This document shows positions 45,126-54,684 of a stretch of DNA of 64,000 nucleotides, in pieces. The notes beneath the pieces are model-generated. The model saw nothing but the letters and a program-made list of their open reading frames with translations. It did not search any database and was not told the origin of the DNA. Position numbers and translations under genes: made by a program. The stretch comes from Shimia litoralis (lineage in GTDB: Bacteria; Pseudomonadota; Alphaproteobacteria; Rhodobacterales; Rhodobacteraceae). Within the stretch, counting starts at the first letter, position 1. Each line of letters begins with the position of its first letter. The stretch covers positions 1 through 64,000 of the forward strand of contig NZ_SULI01000014.1 of NCBI RefSeq assembly GCF_005518135.1. Reading direction: 5' to 3'.

Positions 45126-46859
45126 CTATCTCTTTTTGCTTGGGATCAGGTCGGTGATCGTGCCTTCGAACATTTCTGCGGCAAAGTTCACGGTCTCGGA
45201 CAGGGTTGGATGGGGGTGGATGGTATGCCCCAAATCCACAGCATCTGCGCCCATTTCGATGGCCAAGGCGACTTCGGCAATGAGGTCTCCTGCATTTGGG
45301 CCGACAATCCCAGCGCCAATCACACGGTCAGTGTCTTTGTCAAAGATCAGTTTGGTGATGCCTTCCGAACGTCCCAGAGACAGCGAACGTCCCGAGGCCG
45401 CCCAAGGGAACACGCCTTTGCCAAGCTTGACACCGTCTGCCTTGGCTTGGGCTTCGGTGAGGCCCACCCATGCGACTTCGGGGTCGGTATAGGCCACACT
45501 TGGGATCACACGCGCATCAAAGAAGCGTTTGTGCCCTGCACAAACTTCGGCGGCGACTTTGCCTTCATGCACAGCTTTGTGGGCCAGCATTGGTTGCCCG
45601 ACAACATCGCCAATGGCAAAGATATGCGGCACGCCGGTGCGCTGCTGGTTGTCGACGGCGATAAACCCGCGTTCGTCCACGGCAACACCCGCTGCGGCGG
45701 CGTTGACTTTGGCGCCATTGGGGCGACGGCCCACAGCCACAAGCAGCTTGTCGAACGTGTCGGTGGAGGTTTGGCCTTTGTCGTCTTCAAACGTGACCTT
45801 GAGACCGTCGTCCAATGCTTCGACCGCAGTGACCTTGGTCTTGAGAAGGATGTTCTCATAGCGGCCCTTGATGCGATTGTGCAGCGGCTTGACGATGTCT
45901 TTGTCTGCTCCCGGAATGATCTGGTCCATCAATTCCACGATGGTCACATCTGTGCCCAAGGCGTCATATACCGTGGCCATTTCAAGACCGATAATGCCAC
46001 CACCAAGAACCAGCATGCGCGCAGGCACATCGGCAAGCTCAAGTGCACCAGTGCTGTCAATCACGCGGGGGTCATCATGTGGAATAAAGGGCAGGGTGAC
46101 AGGTTCTGATCCGGCGGCAATGATACACTGATCAAAGCTGACGGTCTTTGCGGCATCCTCGCCCTGAACCTCGATCATGTTTGGACCAGTAAAGGAGCCA
46201 TACTCATTGACCACGGTGACTTTACGGCCCTTGGCAAGTCCTGCAAGACCACCAGTCAGCTTGGTCACAACGCTTGATTTCCAGTCACGCAAAGTGTCGA
46301 TGTTGATCTCGGGCTTGGCAAAGGTGATGCCATGCGCACCCATCTCTTCGGCTTCGGTGATGACCTTGGCCGCATGCAGCATCGCTTTGGAAGGGATACA
46401 GCCGACATTCAGGCACACCCCTCCCAAAGAGGCATCCTTTTCGATCAACACAACGGATTTGCCAAGGTCTGCTGCGCGGAAGGCAGCCGTATACCCACCA
46501 GGGCCAGAGCCCAAGACGACGACCTCGGCGTGGATGTCCCCCGCCGCTGTGGCCGTGCCGGTTGCGGCAATCGCTTGCGGTGCGGCAGGGGCCGCAGACG
46601 TGGCGGCCTCGACGGCCGGCTCGGCGGCATCTGCGCCTTCAAGGATCATGATCAACGTGCCTTCTGACACATTGTCACCTTCTGCGACCTTGATCTCTTT
46701 GACGACGCCTGCGGCTGGCGACGGTACTTCCATCGTGGCCTTGTCGCTTTCCAACTCGATCAACGGATCTTCGGCGGCAACCGTATCCCCCACGCTTACC
46801 AGAATGCTGACCACGGGAACTTCGGCGAAATCGCCAATATCAGGTACTTTGATATCCAT
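45126..46859 (-). CDS. lpdA: dihydrolipoyl dehydrogenase (E3) with N-terminal lipoyl domain
   Basis: The 577-residue E3 of the pyruvate dehydrogenase complex reoxidises dihydrolipoyl groups and reduces NAD. Residues 1-78 are a lipoyl domain (Lys40 in ELESDKATMEV), then an Ala/Pro linker (about 80-108), then the flavoprotein: FAD motif GSGPGGYTA (117-125), redox Cys149 and Cys154 (GGVCLNVGCIPSK), NAD motif GGGIIGLEMA and the C-terminal active-site base (HTIHPHPTLSE). A lipoyl domain on E3 is known in several proteobacteria. Last gene of aceE-aceF-lpdA, 11 bp after aceF. Confidence 0.94.
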   Translation of the reverse strand: MDIKVPDIGDFAEVPVVSILVSVGDTVAAEDPLIELESDKATMEVPSPAAGVVKEIKVAEGDNVSEGTLIMILEGADAAEPAVEAATSAAPAAPQAIAATGTATAAGDIHAEVVVLGSGPGGYTAAFRAADLGKSVVLIEKDASLGGVCLNVGCIPSKAMLHAAKVITEAEEMGAHGITFAKPEINIDTLRDWKSSVVTKLTGGLAGLAKGRKVTVVNEYGSFTGPNMIEVQGEDAAKTVSFDQCIIAAGSEPVTLPFIPHDDPRVIDSTGALELADVPARMLVLGGGIIGLEMATVYDALGTDVTIVELMDQIIPGADKDIVKPLHNRIKGRYENILLKTKVTAVEALDDGLKVTFEDDKGQTSTDTFDKLLVAVGRRPNGAKVNAAAAGVAVDERGFIAVDNQQRTGVPHIFAIGDVVGQPMLAHKAVHEGKVAAEVCAGHKRFFDARVIPSVAYTDPEVAWVGLTEAQAKADGVKLGKGVFPWAASGRSLSLGRSEGITKLIFDKDTDRVIGAGIVGPNAGDLIAEVALAIEMGADAVDLGHTIHPHPTLSETVNFAAEMFEGTITDLIPSKKR

Positions 46860-46870
46860 GAGTGTGCTCC

Positions 46871-48142
46871 TTACAGCATCAGCCGGCGCACATCGCCGAG
46901 CAGGTGTTTCAGGGTGGCGCAGAACCGTGCGGCCAACGCACCGTCAATTGCGCGGTGATCATAGCTCAGAGAGAGCGGCTGCATATTGCGCGCCACAAAC
47001 TCTTCTCCGTTCCAGACAGGCGCCATTTTGCTGCGCGTCAGGCCCAAGATCGCCACTTCGGGTGCATTCACGATGGGCGTGAAAGACGTGCCGCCAATAC
47101 CGCCCAGAGACGAGATGGTGAACGTGGCACCGGACATATCCGGCCCCTTAAGCTTGCCATCGCGCGCCTTGGCTGACAAATCGCCCAGCTCCTTGGAAAT
47201 CTCGATGATCCCTTTGCGATCCGCATCTTGGATCACCGGCACCACAAGGCCGTTGGGCGTGTCGGCGGCGAACCCGATATTATAGAAGTTTTTCTTGATC
47301 AGCTTGTCGCCATCCGGATGGATGGACGAATTCACCTCCCAATGGGTTTTGAGCGCGCTGACGCTGGCTTTGATGACAAAGCTCAACAAAGTGACGCGGT
47401 ATCCTTCGGTTTTGGCAATGCCATCCAGCTCGCGGCGGTAGCCGTCCAGATCGGTGATGTCTGCCTCTTCGTTGTGGGTCACATGCGGAATGTTCAGCCA
47501 ACTGCGATGCAGGGCAGGGCCCGACAGCTTTTTGATGCGTGGCATCTCGACGTCTTCCACAGGACCAAACTTGCTAAAGTCCACAGCTGGGATTGGGGGA
47601 ATGCCCATGCCACCAGACACAGCACCGCCCGCCGCAGGTGCGGCCACGGTCGAGGATTTGAGGAACGCCGTGACGTCTTCGCGCAGAATACGGCCCTTGC
47701 GTCCAGTCCCGTTAATCTTGGCCAAGTCAATCTCGAGTTGGCGCGCAAACGCGCGCACTGACGGCGACGCATGCGCCTTGCCAAATCCAGCGTCTGTCAC
47801 AGGGGCAGGTGCAGTTGTTGGGGCGGGAGTTGCGGCAGGCGCCGCGGAAGCAATGGCTGCCGGAGCTTGCGTCTGGGCCGCTGTGTCTTGAGGGGCATCG
47901 TTTGTGTCGGCGCCTTCAAGGATCAGCAACAGAGATCCCTCACCGACGGAATCGCCCTCAGCAACCTTAATCTCTTTGACTGTGCCAGCCGCAGAGGAAG
48001 GGACCTCCATCGTGGCTTTGTCGCTTTCCAGTTCAACAATTGGGTCTTCGACAGCGATCACATCGCCTACACTCACAAGAATGCTGACAACCGGGACGTC
48101 TGAAAAATCACCGATATCGGGAACGTGTACTTGAATAGTCAT
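46871..48142 (-). CDS. aceF: dihydrolipoamide acetyltransferase (E2) of pyruvate dehydrogenase
   Basis: A 423-residue E2 with one lipoyl domain (lipoyl Lys42 in ELESDKATMEV), an Ala/Pro linker, a peripheral subunit-binding domain (SPSVRAFARQLEIDLAKING) and the catalytic core with His396 and Asp400 in YDHRAIDGA. It forms the cubic core of the complex and transfers acetyl groups to CoA. The lipoyl domain is almost identical to that of the E3 next to it. ATG at 48142 starts MTIQVHVPDIGD. Confidence 0.94.
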   Translation of the reverse strand: MTIQVHVPDIGDFSDVPVVSILVSVGDVIAVEDPIVELESDKATMEVPSSAAGTVKEIKVAEGDSVGEGSLLLILEGADTNDAPQDTAAQTQAPAAIASAAPAATPAPTTAPAPVTDAGFGKAHASPSVRAFARQLEIDLAKINGTGRKGRILREDVTAFLKSSTVAAPAAGGAVSGGMGIPPIPAVDFSKFGPVEDVEMPRIKKLSGPALHRSWLNIPHVTHNEEADITDLDGYRRELDGIAKTEGYRVTLLSFVIKASVSALKTHWEVNSSIHPDGDKLIKKNFYNIGFAADTPNGLVVPVIQDADRKGIIEISKELGDLSAKARDGKLKGPDMSGATFTISSLGGIGGTSFTPIVNAPEVAILGLTRSKMAPVWNGEEFVARNMQPLSLSYDHRAIDGALAARFCATLKHLLGDVRRLML

Positions 48143-48165
48143 GGTCTTGTCTCCTCTCTTCCCGA

Positions 48166-50823
48166 TCACACCAGGCGCGGGTTCGGCTTGGTGCCGTCGA
48201 TGTCATATTTGGCGAGCGCTTCTTCCAGCACTTTCTTGGAGATGCTGCCCTCGCGAAACAAATCCACCATCGCGGCGGCGGCAATGTGATTGGCATCCAC
48301 TTCGAAGAAGCGGCGCAGGTTCACGCGGCTGTCAGAGCGGCCAAAGCCGTCTGTGCCCAGCACCGTATAGCGTCCCGGCACACAGGACCGGATTTGCTCT
48401 GCAAAGTTCTTCATGTAATCCGTTGCGGCAATCACCGGACCTTTGGCCTTGGCCAACTGCTCGGCCACAAATGGCACACGCTCGTCTGCCAATGGGTTCA
48501 GCCGGTTCCAGCGCGCTGCGTCCTGACAATCACGTGCCAGTTCGTTGAACGATGTCGCCGACCAGATTTCCGCAGTGACGCCAAAATCGGCCTCGAGCAT
48601 TTCAGCCGCCTTGATGGCTTGCACCAAGATTGTGCCAGACCCCATCAGGGTGACGTGTTTCTTGGTGGGTTTCTTGATCTCTTTGAACCGGTACAGGCCT
48701 TTGATGATCTCTTCCTCAACACCCATCGGCATATCGGGATGGGCATAGTTTTCATTCATCAGCGTCAGGTAAAAGAACACGTCTTCTTGGTCGACATACA
48801 TGCGCTGCAACCCGTGCTGCACAATTGTGGCAACCTCGTATTGGAAGGTTGGATCATAGGTCACACAGTTGGGAATCGTGCCCGCAAGAATGTGGCTGTG
48901 GCCATCTTCGTGCTGCAAACCTTCGCCATTGAGCGTCGTGCGCCCTGCGGTGCCACCCAGCATGAAACCCCGCGCACGGCTGTCGCCTGCGGCCCATGCC
49001 AGATCGCCAATACGTTGGAACCCAAACATCGAATAATAGATGAAGAACGGGATCATTGGCACGCCGTGGTTCGAATACGACGTGGCCGCCGCAATCCAGT
49101 CCGCCATTGCACCTGCTTCGTTGATGCCTTCTTGCAGGACCTGACCGTCGGTGGTCTCTTTGTAATACGACATCTGATCGCGGTCTTCGGGCGTGTATTT
49201 CTGGCCCTCGGGATTATAAATCCCGACCGAGCGGAACAGACCTTCCATGCCAAACGTCCGGCTTTCGTCCGGCACAATTGGCACCACGTTTTTGCCAACG
49301 TTTTTATCGCGCAACAGCGTGGTCAGAATGCGCACAAACGCCATTGTGGTCGAGATTTCACGCGCGCCTGTGCCCTTAAGCTGACCTTCGAATTTGGACA
49401 GCGGCGGGATTTCGAGCTTGGGTGTGTCGCGCCATTCACGTTTTGGGAAGGCCCCGCCAAGCGCCTTGCGCCGATCCGTCAGATAGGTGTGCTGGGCTTT
49501 GTTCAGTTTGACAAACGGCGCGTTGGGCAGATCTTCGTCCGATACCGGAATTTTGAACCGATCGCGGAACGCCCGCAGCTGGTCTTCGGCCATTTTCTTT
49601 TGCTGGTGGGTGATGTTCATGCCTTCACCCGCCGTGCCCATGCCATAGCCCTTGACGGTTTTGACGAGCAAACAGGTTGGCTGGCCTTTGGTGTCCGAGG
49701 CACGCTTAAAGGCGGTATAGACCTTTTGCGGGTCATGCCCACCGCGACGCAACGCCCAAATCTGTTCGTCAGTCCAGTCTTTGACCAGCGCGGCCGTCTC
49801 TGGGTATTTGCCAAAGAAGTGTTCGCGAATATAGGCGCCGTCTTTGGATTTGAACGTCTGGTAATCCCCATCGACGGTTTCATCCATCAACTGGCGCAAC
49901 CGACCCGAGGCGTCATTTTCAAGCAGGTCATCCCAGCCCTTGCCCCACAATAGTTTGATTACATTCCAACCAGCACCGCGGAAGTCGCCCTCGAGCTCTT
50001 GGACAATCTTCGAGTTGCCGCGCACAGGGCCATCAAGACGCTGCAAGTTGCAGTTCACCACAAAGATCAGGTTGTCCAATCCTTCGCGGGCGGCCAGATC
50101 AATCGCGCCGCGTGATTCCGGCTCGTCCATCTCGCCGTCGCCCAAGAACACCCAAACCTTGCGGTCTGCCATGTCGATGTGGCCACGGTTGTGCATGTAT
50201 TTCATAAAGCGCGCCTGATAGATCGCCATCAACGGCCCCAAACCCATCGACACGGTCGGGAACTGCCAATAGTCGGGCATCAGCCACGGATGTGGATAAG
50301 ATGACAGCCCGCCGCCCGCGACTTCTGAGCGGAAGTTTTCAAGCTGTTCTTCGCTGATGCGGCCTTCCATGAAGGACCGCGCATAAATGCCGGGAATGAC
50401 GTGGCCTTGGAAAAACACGAGGTCGCCGCCGTGAATGGCCGACTTTGAACGCCAGAAATGGTTCAATCCGATGTCATACATCACAGCAGAAGACGCAAAG
50501 GATGCAATGTGTCCGCCGTATTCGCTTGAGACTTTGTTCCGGCGCACAACGGTCGCCATTGCATTCCAGCGGTTGATCGTCCGGATGCGCCATTCCATGT
50601 CCAGATCACCGGGGAAAGCTTCCTGATCATCCGCAGGGATCGTGTTCTGATAAGGCGTGGTAGAGGAGAACGGTAACACGGCCCCGGATGCGCGCGCTTG
50701 CTGAACGGCTTTGTCCAACAAATAGTGGGCGCGATCCGCACCATCACGCAGGATCACATCCTCAATGGCTTCTTGCCATTCAAGGGATTCAATCGGGTCC
50801 AAATCTGTGAAATGTGTCGCCAT
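48166..50823 (-). CDS. aceE: pyruvate dehydrogenase E1 (homodimeric type)
   Basis: An 885-residue homodimeric E1 that decarboxylates pyruvate with thiamine diphosphate and passes the acetyl group to E2. The TPP motif begins GDGEMDEPES and ends VVNCNLQ. The C-terminal transketolase-like domain is complete. GGAGGAGG precedes the ATG. An 18-bp perfect palindrome lies 43 bp upstream of the start. First gene of the operon. Confidence 0.95.
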   Translation of the reverse strand: MATHFTDLDPIESLEWQEAIEDVILRDGADRAHYLLDKAVQQARASGAVLPFSSTTPYQNTIPADDQEAFPGDLDMEWRIRTINRWNAMATVVRRNKVSSEYGGHIASFASSAVMYDIGLNHFWRSKSAIHGGDLVFFQGHVIPGIYARSFMEGRISEEQLENFRSEVAGGGLSSYPHPWLMPDYWQFPTVSMGLGPLMAIYQARFMKYMHNRGHIDMADRKVWVFLGDGEMDEPESRGAIDLAAREGLDNLIFVVNCNLQRLDGPVRGNSKIVQELEGDFRGAGWNVIKLLWGKGWDDLLENDASGRLRQLMDETVDGDYQTFKSKDGAYIREHFFGKYPETAALVKDWTDEQIWALRRGGHDPQKVYTAFKRASDTKGQPTCLLVKTVKGYGMGTAGEGMNITHQQKKMAEDQLRAFRDRFKIPVSDEDLPNAPFVKLNKAQHTYLTDRRKALGGAFPKREWRDTPKLEIPPLSKFEGQLKGTGAREISTTMAFVRILTTLLRDKNVGKNVVPIVPDESRTFGMEGLFRSVGIYNPEGQKYTPEDRDQMSYYKETTDGQVLQEGINEAGAMADWIAAATSYSNHGVPMIPFFIYYSMFGFQRIGDLAWAAGDSRARGFMLGGTAGRTTLNGEGLQHEDGHSHILAGTIPNCVTYDPTFQYEVATIVQHGLQRMYVDQEDVFFYLTLMNENYAHPDMPMGVEEEIIKGLYRFKEIKKPTKKHVTLMGSGTILVQAIKAAEMLEADFGVTAEIWSATSFNELARDCQDAARWNRLNPLADERVPFVAEQLAKAKGPVIAATDYMKNFAEQIRSCVPGRYTVLGTDGFGRSDSRVNLRRFFEVDANHIAAAAMVDLFREGSISKKVLEEALAKYDIDGTKPNPRLV

Positions 50824-50866
50824 CTAGCGCGTCCTCCTCCAGGTTTACGTTAGGTTTCGTGTCTTA

Positions 50867-50884
50867 TAGTTTAATATTAAACTA
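50867..50884. promoter_or_regulatory. 18-bp perfect palindrome upstream of aceE
   Basis: TAGTTTAAT-ATTAAACTA (50867-50884) is a perfect 18-bp palindrome 43 bp before the aceE ATG, in an AT-rich promoter-like stretch. It is the right place for an operator controlling the pyruvate dehydrogenase operon. The protein that binds it is not identified. Confidence 0.6.
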
Positions 50885-51094
50885 ATTGGGTAGCCATCTT
50901 GACGCAGGGCAGCCATGCATTGGGTGGGATGCTGATTTTTGGTGAATACCTTATATTTTTATGAGAGGTTTGACCATATCGTCTGCTGCTGCTCGAAGAG
51001 CGCACAGCGATGTCTCGAGAATTTTGAAGGTGTGGTCGCTTAGTTTTCCGATTCTTGATGTATGGTGGATCATCAACGCGAGCACCGCAAAATG
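50885..51094. other. intergenic region upstream of aceE, no gene seen
   Basis: About 210 bp between the aceE palindrome and the terminator of the permease gene. No open frame with a ribosome binding site was found; it presumably contains the aceE promoter. Confidence 0.4.
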
Positions 51095-51125
51095 AAAAAG
51101 CGCCAAGGTGTGTCCTCGGCGCTTT
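51095..51125 (-). terminator. intrinsic terminator of the NCS2 permease gene
   Basis: On the minus strand AAAGCGCC (51125-51118) pairs with GGCGCTTT (51104-51097) with an inner AGG/CCT, and T-rich sequence follows (TTTTTCATTTT). It lies 49 bp after the stop of the gene ending at 51174. Confidence 0.85.
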
Positions 51126-51173
51126 AGAGTTGAACTATCGCATCGCCCTTCGGTGGTGCCATGTGTCGTTGGG

Positions 51174-52580
51174 CTATTTGTTCTGGCCCGCGTGTCCGCC
51201 AGAGACTTCCTCGGCCGCAAGTTCTTCAGGCAGGATCAAATTCAAAACGATGGCGATTGTGGCCGCCGGAAGCAACCCGCTGGTCATCAAGATGCGAAGC
51301 GTGTCCGGCAGGTACTGCACTGCATTCGGCTCTAGCTGAAGCCCAAGCCCGATGGACAGAGAGATCGCAAAGATCACCATATTGCGTCGGCTCCAGTCCA
51401 CATCAGCGAGCATGGATACCCCCGCCGCGACGACCATGCCGAACATCACAATGACGCCGCCGCCCAAAACCTCGATTGGCACGGTGCGAATGATCGCTCC
51501 GATCTTTGGGATCAATCCGCAGACGATCAGAAAGATCGCGCCGATCGTAACGACATGGCGGCTCATGACGCCGGTCATGGCGATCAGGCCGACGTTTTGG
51601 CTAAAGGACGTGTTGGGCAGCCCGCCAAAGATACCGGCAATCGCAGAGCCAAAGCCGTCAGCATAGGTCGCGCCGGATATCTCGGCATCGGTGGCTTCGC
51701 GGCCAGCGCCACCTTTGGTGATTCCAGACACATCGCCAACGGTTTCAATCGCCGAGACAAAGCCCATCAAACAAAACCCGATCAGGGCGGCTGCGCTGAA
51801 CTCAAACCCGTATTTGAACGGGGTGGGCAACGCGAATGCTTGGGCGAACTGCCAGTTTCTGGCAATGCCCTCGACGGTAATCATTCCAACCGTCAGCGCA
51901 TAGATGTATCCCACGATGAGTCCCAAAAGAACCGCCGAGATCGACAGCATTCCACGGGTAAAGAACTTGAGCCCTAAAGTGGTGAAGATCACGACAAGCG
52001 CCGCAGACCAGTTCAGCAGAGATCCATACTCGGGTTTACCCATCGCCGGAACACCCCCCGCCGCGTATTGAATGCCGACCTTGACCAAGGCCAATCCGAT
52101 CATGGTGACGACCAGCCCTGTGACCAAGGGCGGTAGGGCAAATCGTATCTTACCAATAAACAAGCCTAGAAAGGCATGGAACAGCCCACCCAGCAATACG
52201 CCCGTAAACAGAATGCTCAGCGCATCTGGACCTTTGCCTGCAACCAGCGGGATCATGATGGGCAAGAACGCAAAGCTGGTTCCCTGAACGATCGGTAAAC
52301 CAGCCCCAACCGGCCCAAGGGTGATGGTTTGAAGTAGCGTAGCAATGCCCGCAAACAGCATCGACATCTGAATCATGTAGGTCATATCCGGAAAGCCCAT
52401 GGCCCCCGCATCTGATCCAAACCCAAAGCCCGCCGCGCCCGCGACGATAATTGCGGGGGTGACGTTTGAAACAAACATGGCCAGAACATGTTGAATCCCA
52501 AGAGGGATCGCCTTGGCTAACGGGGGCGTATAATTGGGATCGCGCAGCTGTTCGGCGGTCCCTAAAGATGAATGTGACAT
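51174..52580 (-). CDS. NCS2-family xanthine/uracil/urate permease
   Basis: The 468-residue membrane protein has about 14 helices and the NCS2 nucleobase:cation symporter features: IVQGTSFAFLPI, the ExxGD-like SAIETVGDVSGI near helix 8 and FGGLPNTSFSQNVG near helix 10. The exact purine is not decided by these motifs, but its position after the PuuE-UraD fusion and allA suggests urate or xanthine uptake. The gap to allA is 53 bp with no convincing terminator, so it is probably cotranscribed. Confidence 0.88.
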   Translation of the reverse strand: MSHSSLGTAEQLRDPNYTPPLAKAIPLGIQHVLAMFVSNVTPAIIVAGAAGFGFGSDAGAMGFPDMTYMIQMSMLFAGIATLLQTITLGPVGAGLPIVQGTSFAFLPIMIPLVAGKGPDALSILFTGVLLGGLFHAFLGLFIGKIRFALPPLVTGLVVTMIGLALVKVGIQYAAGGVPAMGKPEYGSLLNWSAALVVIFTTLGLKFFTRGMLSISAVLLGLIVGYIYALTVGMITVEGIARNWQFAQAFALPTPFKYGFEFSAAALIGFCLMGFVSAIETVGDVSGITKGGAGREATDAEISGATYADGFGSAIAGIFGGLPNTSFSQNVGLIAMTGVMSRHVVTIGAIFLIVCGLIPKIGAIIRTVPIEVLGGGVIVMFGMVVAAGVSMLADVDWSRRNMVIFAISLSIGLGLQLEPNAVQYLPDTLRILMTSGLLPAATIAIVLNLILPEELAAEEVSGGHAGQNK

Positions 52581-52633
52581 TGTTTTCCTTCCTGTCGCTT
52601 TCGTTGGGTCGCCGCTCTTTTTTTGGCGGCTTT

Positions 52634-53119
52634 TTAATCTGGATCGATGACGTATGGGGCCTCGAACCAGTATTCTTCTAAGTTATCTCCAGACCCGATC
52701 CGATCGATCACAGCAAAAAGGCCCGGGGCCATAAGCGGGGTAAGAACGCCGTGCCAGACATTGCGGTGAAAATTGATGCCTTGGCCCGCTTGGGTCAAAA
52801 AGGCTGTTGGGACATCGGGCGCGCCATTTCGATCTTTGGCAACAATCACCAGAAATGCAGATTGGCTGAGCGGCAGAAACGCTTGGCTGCCGTCCGGGTG
52901 GCGCTCCATCATGTCCAGCGTATAGGGAAAGCTGCGCGGTTGGGCATCAAACAGGCTGATGCCGGCCTGACCATCTGAGAAATCAAGGGTTGCGAGGTTG
53001 TGATGGCGCGCGCACATCCCTTGATTGATGATCTTGTCGGGGGTGTCCTTAAGCGTCAGGACATCGCCAAAAGGTGCAAAGCTGTCCGCGGTCAACGGTC
53101 TGGGGCGGATGGGCATCAT
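52634..53119 (-). CDS. allA: ureidoglycolate lyase
   Basis: A 161-residue cupin-like enzyme that cleaves ureidoglycolate to glyoxylate and urea, the end of the allantoin branch. Family motifs include RPLTADSFAPFGDV at the N-terminus, MERHPDGSQAF in the active site and GINFHRNVWHGVL near the C-terminus. Its ATG overlaps the TGA of the PuuE-UraD gene, so the two are coupled. Confidence 0.93.
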   Translation of the reverse strand: MMPIRPRPLTADSFAPFGDVLTLKDTPDKIINQGMCARHHNLATLDFSDGQAGISLFDAQPRSFPYTLDMMERHPDGSQAFLPLSQSAFLVIVAKDRNGAPDVPTAFLTQAGQGINFHRNVWHGVLTPLMAPGLFAVIDRIGSGDNLEEYWFEAPYVIDPD

Positions 53120-54531
53120 GGCAGGATATCCATCAACCGAAGCTGGGCAATACGCTCGACCTGTTTACAGGCCGTCGCCAGCTCTGTGGTGGTGTCGTTC
53201 TGGATACGCTGTGCAAAGGCGGCAAGGATCGACGGTTTGGTATTGTCGCGCACGGCAATGATGAACGGAAAGCCGTGCTTTTCCACATATTGCGTATTGA
53301 GCGCGGTAAATGTGTCGCGTTCCTCATCGGTCAGCATATCCAGACCTGCGCCAGCTTGTTCAGATGTGCTTTCGGCGGTTAGACGTCCGGCCGAGGCCAG
53401 CTTTCCTGCCAGATCGGGGTGGGCAAGCAGCACGCCGACCCGCTGGGTGTCAGATGCCGACCGGAATATCCGCGCAAGGGCATTGTGCAAGCCGATTGCG
53501 CTGTCATGTGCCGGACCAAGCTCGAGATCAAAGGCCCCCTCGGCAATCCATGGCGAGTGTTCAAAGATGGACCCATAGGCTTGCACAAATGCGCCGCGTG
53601 ACATCTCGGAGGGGCGATCAAAGTCAACTGGTGGGTGGGTCTGTGCCCAATGTGTGGCGATATCCAATCGCCGTGCAAACCAGACATCCTCGTGGCCCGC
53701 CGCATATTCCATAAACCGCTTAAGGGCCATCACGCGCCCCGGTCGACCAATCAACCGACAGTGCAGGCCGATGGACATCATTTTGGCCTGACCTTCGCCG
53801 CCTTCGGCATAGAGTGCATCAAAAGTGTCCTTAAGATAGGCAAAGAACTGATCCCCAGAGTTGAAACCTTGGGGCGTGGCAAAACGCATATCGTTGCAGT
53901 CCAGCGTATAGGGCACCATCAACTGATCGCGCCCGTCGTGGCGGCGCCAATACGGCAGATCGTCGGAATATATGTCCGAGACATAGTCAAACACACCCGT
54001 TTCGGTGGCCAGATCAACCGTGTTGTCAGAACACCGCCCCGTGTACCAGCCGCGCGGGGCCGCGCCGGTGACTTCGGTGTGCAGGCGAATGGCCTCAAGC
54101 ATGTCGGCGCGCTCGTCCTCTTTGGACGCATCTTTGTATTCGACCCACTTAAGCCCATGCGAGGCAATTTCCCAATTGGCCTGTTGCATGGCGTGCAGGT
54201 GTTCTGGGGATCGCGCCAAGGCCGATGCCACACCGTATACGGTGGCGGGGATGTCCATGGATGTGAAAAGACGATGCAGACGCCAGAAACCGGCGCGCGC
54301 GCCATATTCATAAATCGACTCCATGTTCCAATGACGCTGGTTTGGCCATTGCGCGGCACCTACGATTTCCGACAGGAACGCCTCAGAGGCGGCATCTCCG
54401 TGCAGAACACAGTTTTCACCGCCTTCTTCATAGTTGATTACGAACTGAACTGCGATTTTGGCCCCGTTTGGCCATTTCGGGTCTGGGCATTGGGCCCCGT
54501 AACCGCGCATGTCACGTGCGTATCTGTTCAC
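53116..54531 (-). CDS. fusion of allantoinase PuuE and OHCU decarboxylase UraD
   Basis: The 471-residue protein joins two steps of urate breakdown. Residues about 1-305 are the polysaccharide-deacetylase-like allantoinase PuuE, which hydrolyses allantoin without a binuclear zinc centre (INYEEGGE, ASHGLKWVEY, GLHCRLIGRPGR). Residues about 315-471 are OHCU decarboxylase, which makes S-allantoin; the catalytic His371 lies in AHPDLAGK and the conserved HGFPFIIAVR follows. The start is a GTG at 54531, 8 nt after AAGGAG. The stop overlaps allA. It is divergent from uraH, with a candidate LysR site between. Confidence 0.93.
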   Translation of the reverse strand: MNRYARDMRGYGAQCPDPKWPNGAKIAVQFVINYEEGGENCVLHGDAASEAFLSEIVGAAQWPNQRHWNMESIYEYGARAGFWRLHRLFTSMDIPATVYGVASALARSPEHLHAMQQANWEIASHGLKWVEYKDASKEDERADMLEAIRLHTEVTGAAPRGWYTGRCSDNTVDLATETGVFDYVSDIYSDDLPYWRRHDGRDQLMVPYTLDCNDMRFATPQGFNSGDQFFAYLKDTFDALYAEGGEGQAKMMSIGLHCRLIGRPGRVMALKRFMEYAAGHEDVWFARRLDIATHWAQTHPPVDFDRPSEMSRGAFVQAYGSIFEHSPWIAEGAFDLELGPAHDSAIGLHNALARIFRSASDTQRVGVLLAHPDLAGKLASAGRLTAESTSEQAGAGLDMLTDEERDTFTALNTQYVEKHGFPFIIAVRDNTKPSILAAFAQRIQNDTTTELATACKQVERIAQLRLMDILP

Positions 54532-54585
54532 CCGATGGTCTCCTTGGTTGGTTCGTTTTTGTGTATCGCATAACAATCTAGAAGA

Positions 54586-54606
54586 CTTTCAATGATTTTT
54601 TGAAAG
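54586..54606. promoter_or_regulatory. candidate LysR operator between puuE-uraD and uraH
   Basis: CTTTCAA-N7-TTGAAAG (54586-54606) is a 21-bp dyad between divergent purine genes. The same 21-bp pattern, TTTCA-N7-TTTGAAA, occurs at 55972-55992 between lysR and puuD. Confidence 0.6.
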
Positions 54607-54684
54607 AGCTGATTGTGTCTTGCTGCTGTATCACGCACATTTTCTGCGTGATAAGGTTTTCAGAGACTAAAAAAGGGGCACGCA

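Noticed and set aside
48286-49953. 555-codon open frame antisense to aceE
   Set aside because: Shadow of a highly conserved gene; no ribosome binding site or family.
52611-52630. GCCGC/GCGGC hairpin with T-run between allA and the permease gene
   Set aside because: The T-run is on the plus strand while both genes are on the minus strand, and the stem is only 5 bp, so it is not a terminator for them.
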